A stretch of 64,000 nt of DNA from Nocardioidaceae bacterium. Lineage in GTDB: Bacteria; Actinomycetota; Actinomycetes; Propionibacteriales; Nocardioidaceae. The DNA is taken from contig CP076053.1 in the NCBI GenBank assembly GCA_018672315.1, positions 744,001 through 808,000 on the forward strand, read 5' to 3'. Shown here in pieces: positions 62,067 through 64,000 of the stretch (position 1 is the stretch's first letter; every line of letters begins with the position of its first letter). Position numbers and translations under genes: made by a program. Below the pieces are notes generated by a model. It had not been told where the DNA came from. It was given only the letters and a program-made list of their open reading frames with translations, and did no database searches.

Positions 62067-64000
62067 TCAGGCGTCCTGTGCCGGGTCGCCGTCGCGGTCG
62101 GCCGGCTCAGCCGGCTGCGGGGCCTCGGGATCCCCGGTCGAAGCCGTCTCGTGGGGCGCGACGGACGGCGCGGTGGTCTCGGCCTGGGCCGTGGAGGAGG
62201 CCGCACGACGCCGACTCCCGCGCCGGGTCGTCGACGTGGTCGTGGTCGGGGCGGCGCTCGTGGCGCTCGTGGCGCTCGTGGCGTCGGGGCTCGTCGCCTC
62301 CGCGGCGCCGGCGGCCACCGTCGGCTCGCCGGCGGACTCGGGCTGCTGCGCCGGCGACGGCGCAGCCGCGGCCTTGCGCGCCCCCGTACGCCGCGTGCTG
62401 CTCGAGCGGGTGCGCTTGGCGGTCGGCACCTGCTCGGGCGCGGGGTCCGACGTCTCGGCCTGAGGCGCGTCCGCGACCGGCTCGGGCTCGGTCCCCTTCT
62501 CGGTGACCGGGTCCACGGCGGGGGTCTCACCGAAGCCGTCCTCCGTCGTCGACGCCCCGTTCGGCGTCTCAGCGGGCTTGTCGTGGCGCGCCATCGCCGC
62601 GAGCATCGCCGGGTCGGGCCCCTGACGCGCGGGGGCGGGGTCCTCCCCCTTCTGCGTCGAGCCACCCGAGCCGCCCTGTGGCGAGCCACCCGAGCCGTCG
62701 CTCCCTCCGGAGCCGCGGCTCTTGGACGCGCGTCCACGGCCGCGTCGCTGGTCGTCCGCCGCGGGGGCGGGCTCGACGGGCTCGGCGGCGACGGTGTGGC
62801 CGCGACCCTTGCAGTGCGGACAGGTCTCGCTGAAGGCCTCGAGCAGGCCTGTGCCGATGCGCTTGCGGGTCATCTGGACGAGTCCGAGGGAGGTCACCTC
62901 GGCGACCTGGTGACGCGTACGGTCCCGGCCGAGGCACTCGATGAGACGGCGCAGCACCAGGTCGCGGTTGTTCTGCAGCACCATGTCGATGAAGTCCACG
63001 ACGATGATGCCGCCGATGTCACGCAGTCGCAGCTGACGGACGAGCTCCTCGGCCGCCTCGAGGTTGTTCTTGGTGACCGTCTCCTCCAGGTTGCCGCCCG
63101 ATCCGGTGAACTTGCCGGTGTTGACGTCCACCACGGTCATCGCCTCGGTGCGGTCGATGATCAGCGACCCGCCCGAGGGCAGCCAGACCTTGTGGTCCAG
63201 CGCCTTCGCGAGCTGCTCGTCGATGCGGTGCCGAGCGAAGACGTCGGCGTCGGCGTCCTGGTGGTGCTCGAGACGCTCGACGAGGTCGGGAGCCATGGTG
63301 GAGACGTAGTCGTGCACCGTCTCCCAGGCCTCGTCCCCGGACACGACCAGCGTGCCGAAGTCCTCGGTGAAGACGTCGCGGACGACCTTCAGCGTCAGGT
63401 CGGGCTCGCCGTGGAGCAGCTGCGGGGCGGTGCCCTTCGCCACCTTCTTCTCGATGGACTCCCACTGCGTCTTCAGACGCTCGACGTCGCGGGTCAGCTC
63501 GTCCTCGCTGGCACCCTCGGCGGCGGTACGCACGATCACCCCGGCGCTGCTGGGCACGATCTGCTTGAGCAGTGACTTCAGTCGGGCACGCTCGGTGTCG
63601 GGCAGCTTGCGCGAGATGCCCGAGGTGGTGCCGTCGGGCACGTACACCAGGAACCGGCCGGGCAGGCTGATCTGCCCGGTCAGCCGGGCGCCCTTCTGGC
63701 CGACGGGATCCTTGGAGACCTGCACCAGCACGGACTGGCCGGACTTCAGCACCTGCTCGATCTTGCGGGGCTGGCCCTCCTTCGCGCCCACGGCCTGCCA
63801 GTTGACCTCGCCGGCGTACAGGACGGCGTTGCGGCCCTTGCCGATGTCGATGAACGCGGCCTCCATGGAGGGCAGCACGTTCTGCACCTTGCCGAGGTAG
63901 ACGTTGCCGATCATCGAGGTCTGCGACTTGCGCGCGACGTAGTGCTCCACGAGCACCTTGTCCTCGAGCACCGCGATCTGGGTGAGGTCCTCGCCCTGGC
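62067..64000 (-). CDS. rne: Ribonuclease E/G (Rne/Rng family), 5' end cut by window edge
   Basis: Endoribonuclease for mRNA decay and rRNA processing; about 640 C-terminal residues are visible. The S1 domain reads GNVYLGKVQNVLPSMEAAFI. The catalytic Asp residues fit in LIIDRTEAMTVVDVNTGKFT and DIGGIIVVDFIDM. The zinc-link CxxC is in SETCPHCKGRGHTV, needed for tetramer formation. After it comes a tail of about 220 residues rich in Ala, Ser, Thr and Glu, predicted disordered, as in group-4 actinobacterial RNase E, where tails hold RNA or partner-binding motifs. The start lies beyond 64000. It is upstream of rplU-rpmA-obgE, as in other actinobacteria. Confidence 0.95.
   Translation of the reverse strand, partial: QGEDLTQIAVLEDKVLVEHYVARKSQTSMIGNVYLGKVQNVLPSMEAAFIDIGKGRNAVLYAGEVNWQAVGAKEGQPRKIEQVLKSGQSVLVQVSKDPVGQKGARLTGQISLPGRFLVYVPDGTTSGISRKLPDTERARLKSLLKQIVPSSAGVIVRTAAEGASEDELTRDVERLKTQWESIEKKVAKGTAPQLLHGEPDLTLKVVRDVFTEDFGTLVVSGDEAWETVHDYVSTMAPDLVERLEHHQDADADVFARHRIDEQLAKALDHKVWLPSGGSLIIDRTEAMTVVDVNTGKFTGSGGNLEETVTKNNLEAAEELVRQLRLRDIGGIIVVDFIDMVLQNNRDLVLRRLIECLGRDRTRHQVAEVTSLGLVQMTRKRIGTGLLEAFSETCPHCKGRGHTVAAEPVEPAPAADDQRRGRGRASKSRGSGGSDGSGGSPQGGSGGSTQKGEDPAPARQGPDPAMLAAMARHDKPAETPNGASTTEDGFGETPAVDPVTEKGTEPEPVADAPQAETSDPAPEQVPTAKRTRSSSTRRTGARKAAAAPSPAQQPESAGEPTVAAGAAEATSPDATSATSATSAAPTTTTSTTRRGSRRRAASSTAQAETTAPSVAPHETASTGDPEAPQPAEPADRDGDPAQDA

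Overview
The window is about 72% G+C, dense, and reads as an actinobacterial chromosome, most likely a Nocardioides-like member of the Nocardioidaceae. The evidence is the family content (DUF3097, a SigE-like ECF factor, a stand-alone SARP, a CIRCE-controlled hrcA-dnaJ pair, a group-4 RNase E/G) and the housekeeping gene order. This placement is inference; there is no 16S gene here. I see no transposase, integrase, prophage or CRISPR array, and no stretch over 300 bases without a gene.

Layout. 1-6.8 kb (minus): ybeY (cut by the edge), phoH, a HIT protein, then rsmE-dnaJ-hrcA with a perfect CIRCE operator; an ECF sigma factor and its membrane-anchored partner lie between on plus. 6.9-11.3 kb: metallo-beta-lactamase hydrolase, DUF3097 protein, secreted subtilase, two small membrane proteins. 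11.4-22 kb: hemW, a fatty acyl-CoA ligase, a MOSC protein, a membrane protein plus winged-helix regulator pair, an APH-like kinase with an altered catalytic loop, an overlapping asparagine synthetase/amidase pair, and lepA. 22-31.6 kb: BCCT transporter, histidine kinase/response regulator, NatAB-like ABC exporter, and a coupled pair of pyruvate oxidase-like and FMN glutamate synthase-like enzymes. 31.8-43.9 kb: rpsT, holA-comEC-comEA, degV, a lipoprotein, leuS, galE, SDR, NUDIX, hemerythrin.

44.1-53.2 kb is the most accessory-looking part. A 1685-residue secreted animal-type haem peroxidase with RTX-type calcium repeats faces a Tat-exported multicopper oxidase and its coupled five-helix membrane partner. 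They share a 183-bp intergenic region carrying two matching palindromes. An orphan LuxR response regulator and a stand-alone SARP follow. 53.2-64 kb returns to housekeeping: tRNA-Ala(GGC), a histidine phosphatase, rsfS, nadD, a DMT transporter, proA, proB, obgE, rpmA, rplU and the RNase E/G gene (cut by the right edge).

Three signals cut across genes. First, leuS is preceded by a short leader peptide with consecutive leucine codons, a hairpin and an intrinsic terminator: an attenuator. Second, at least twelve start codons sit 6-7 nt after a TAnnnT -10 box, which means leaderless transcripts. Third, the palindrome CGTACG is about eight times commoner than base composition predicts and carries along otherwise disfavoured codons.
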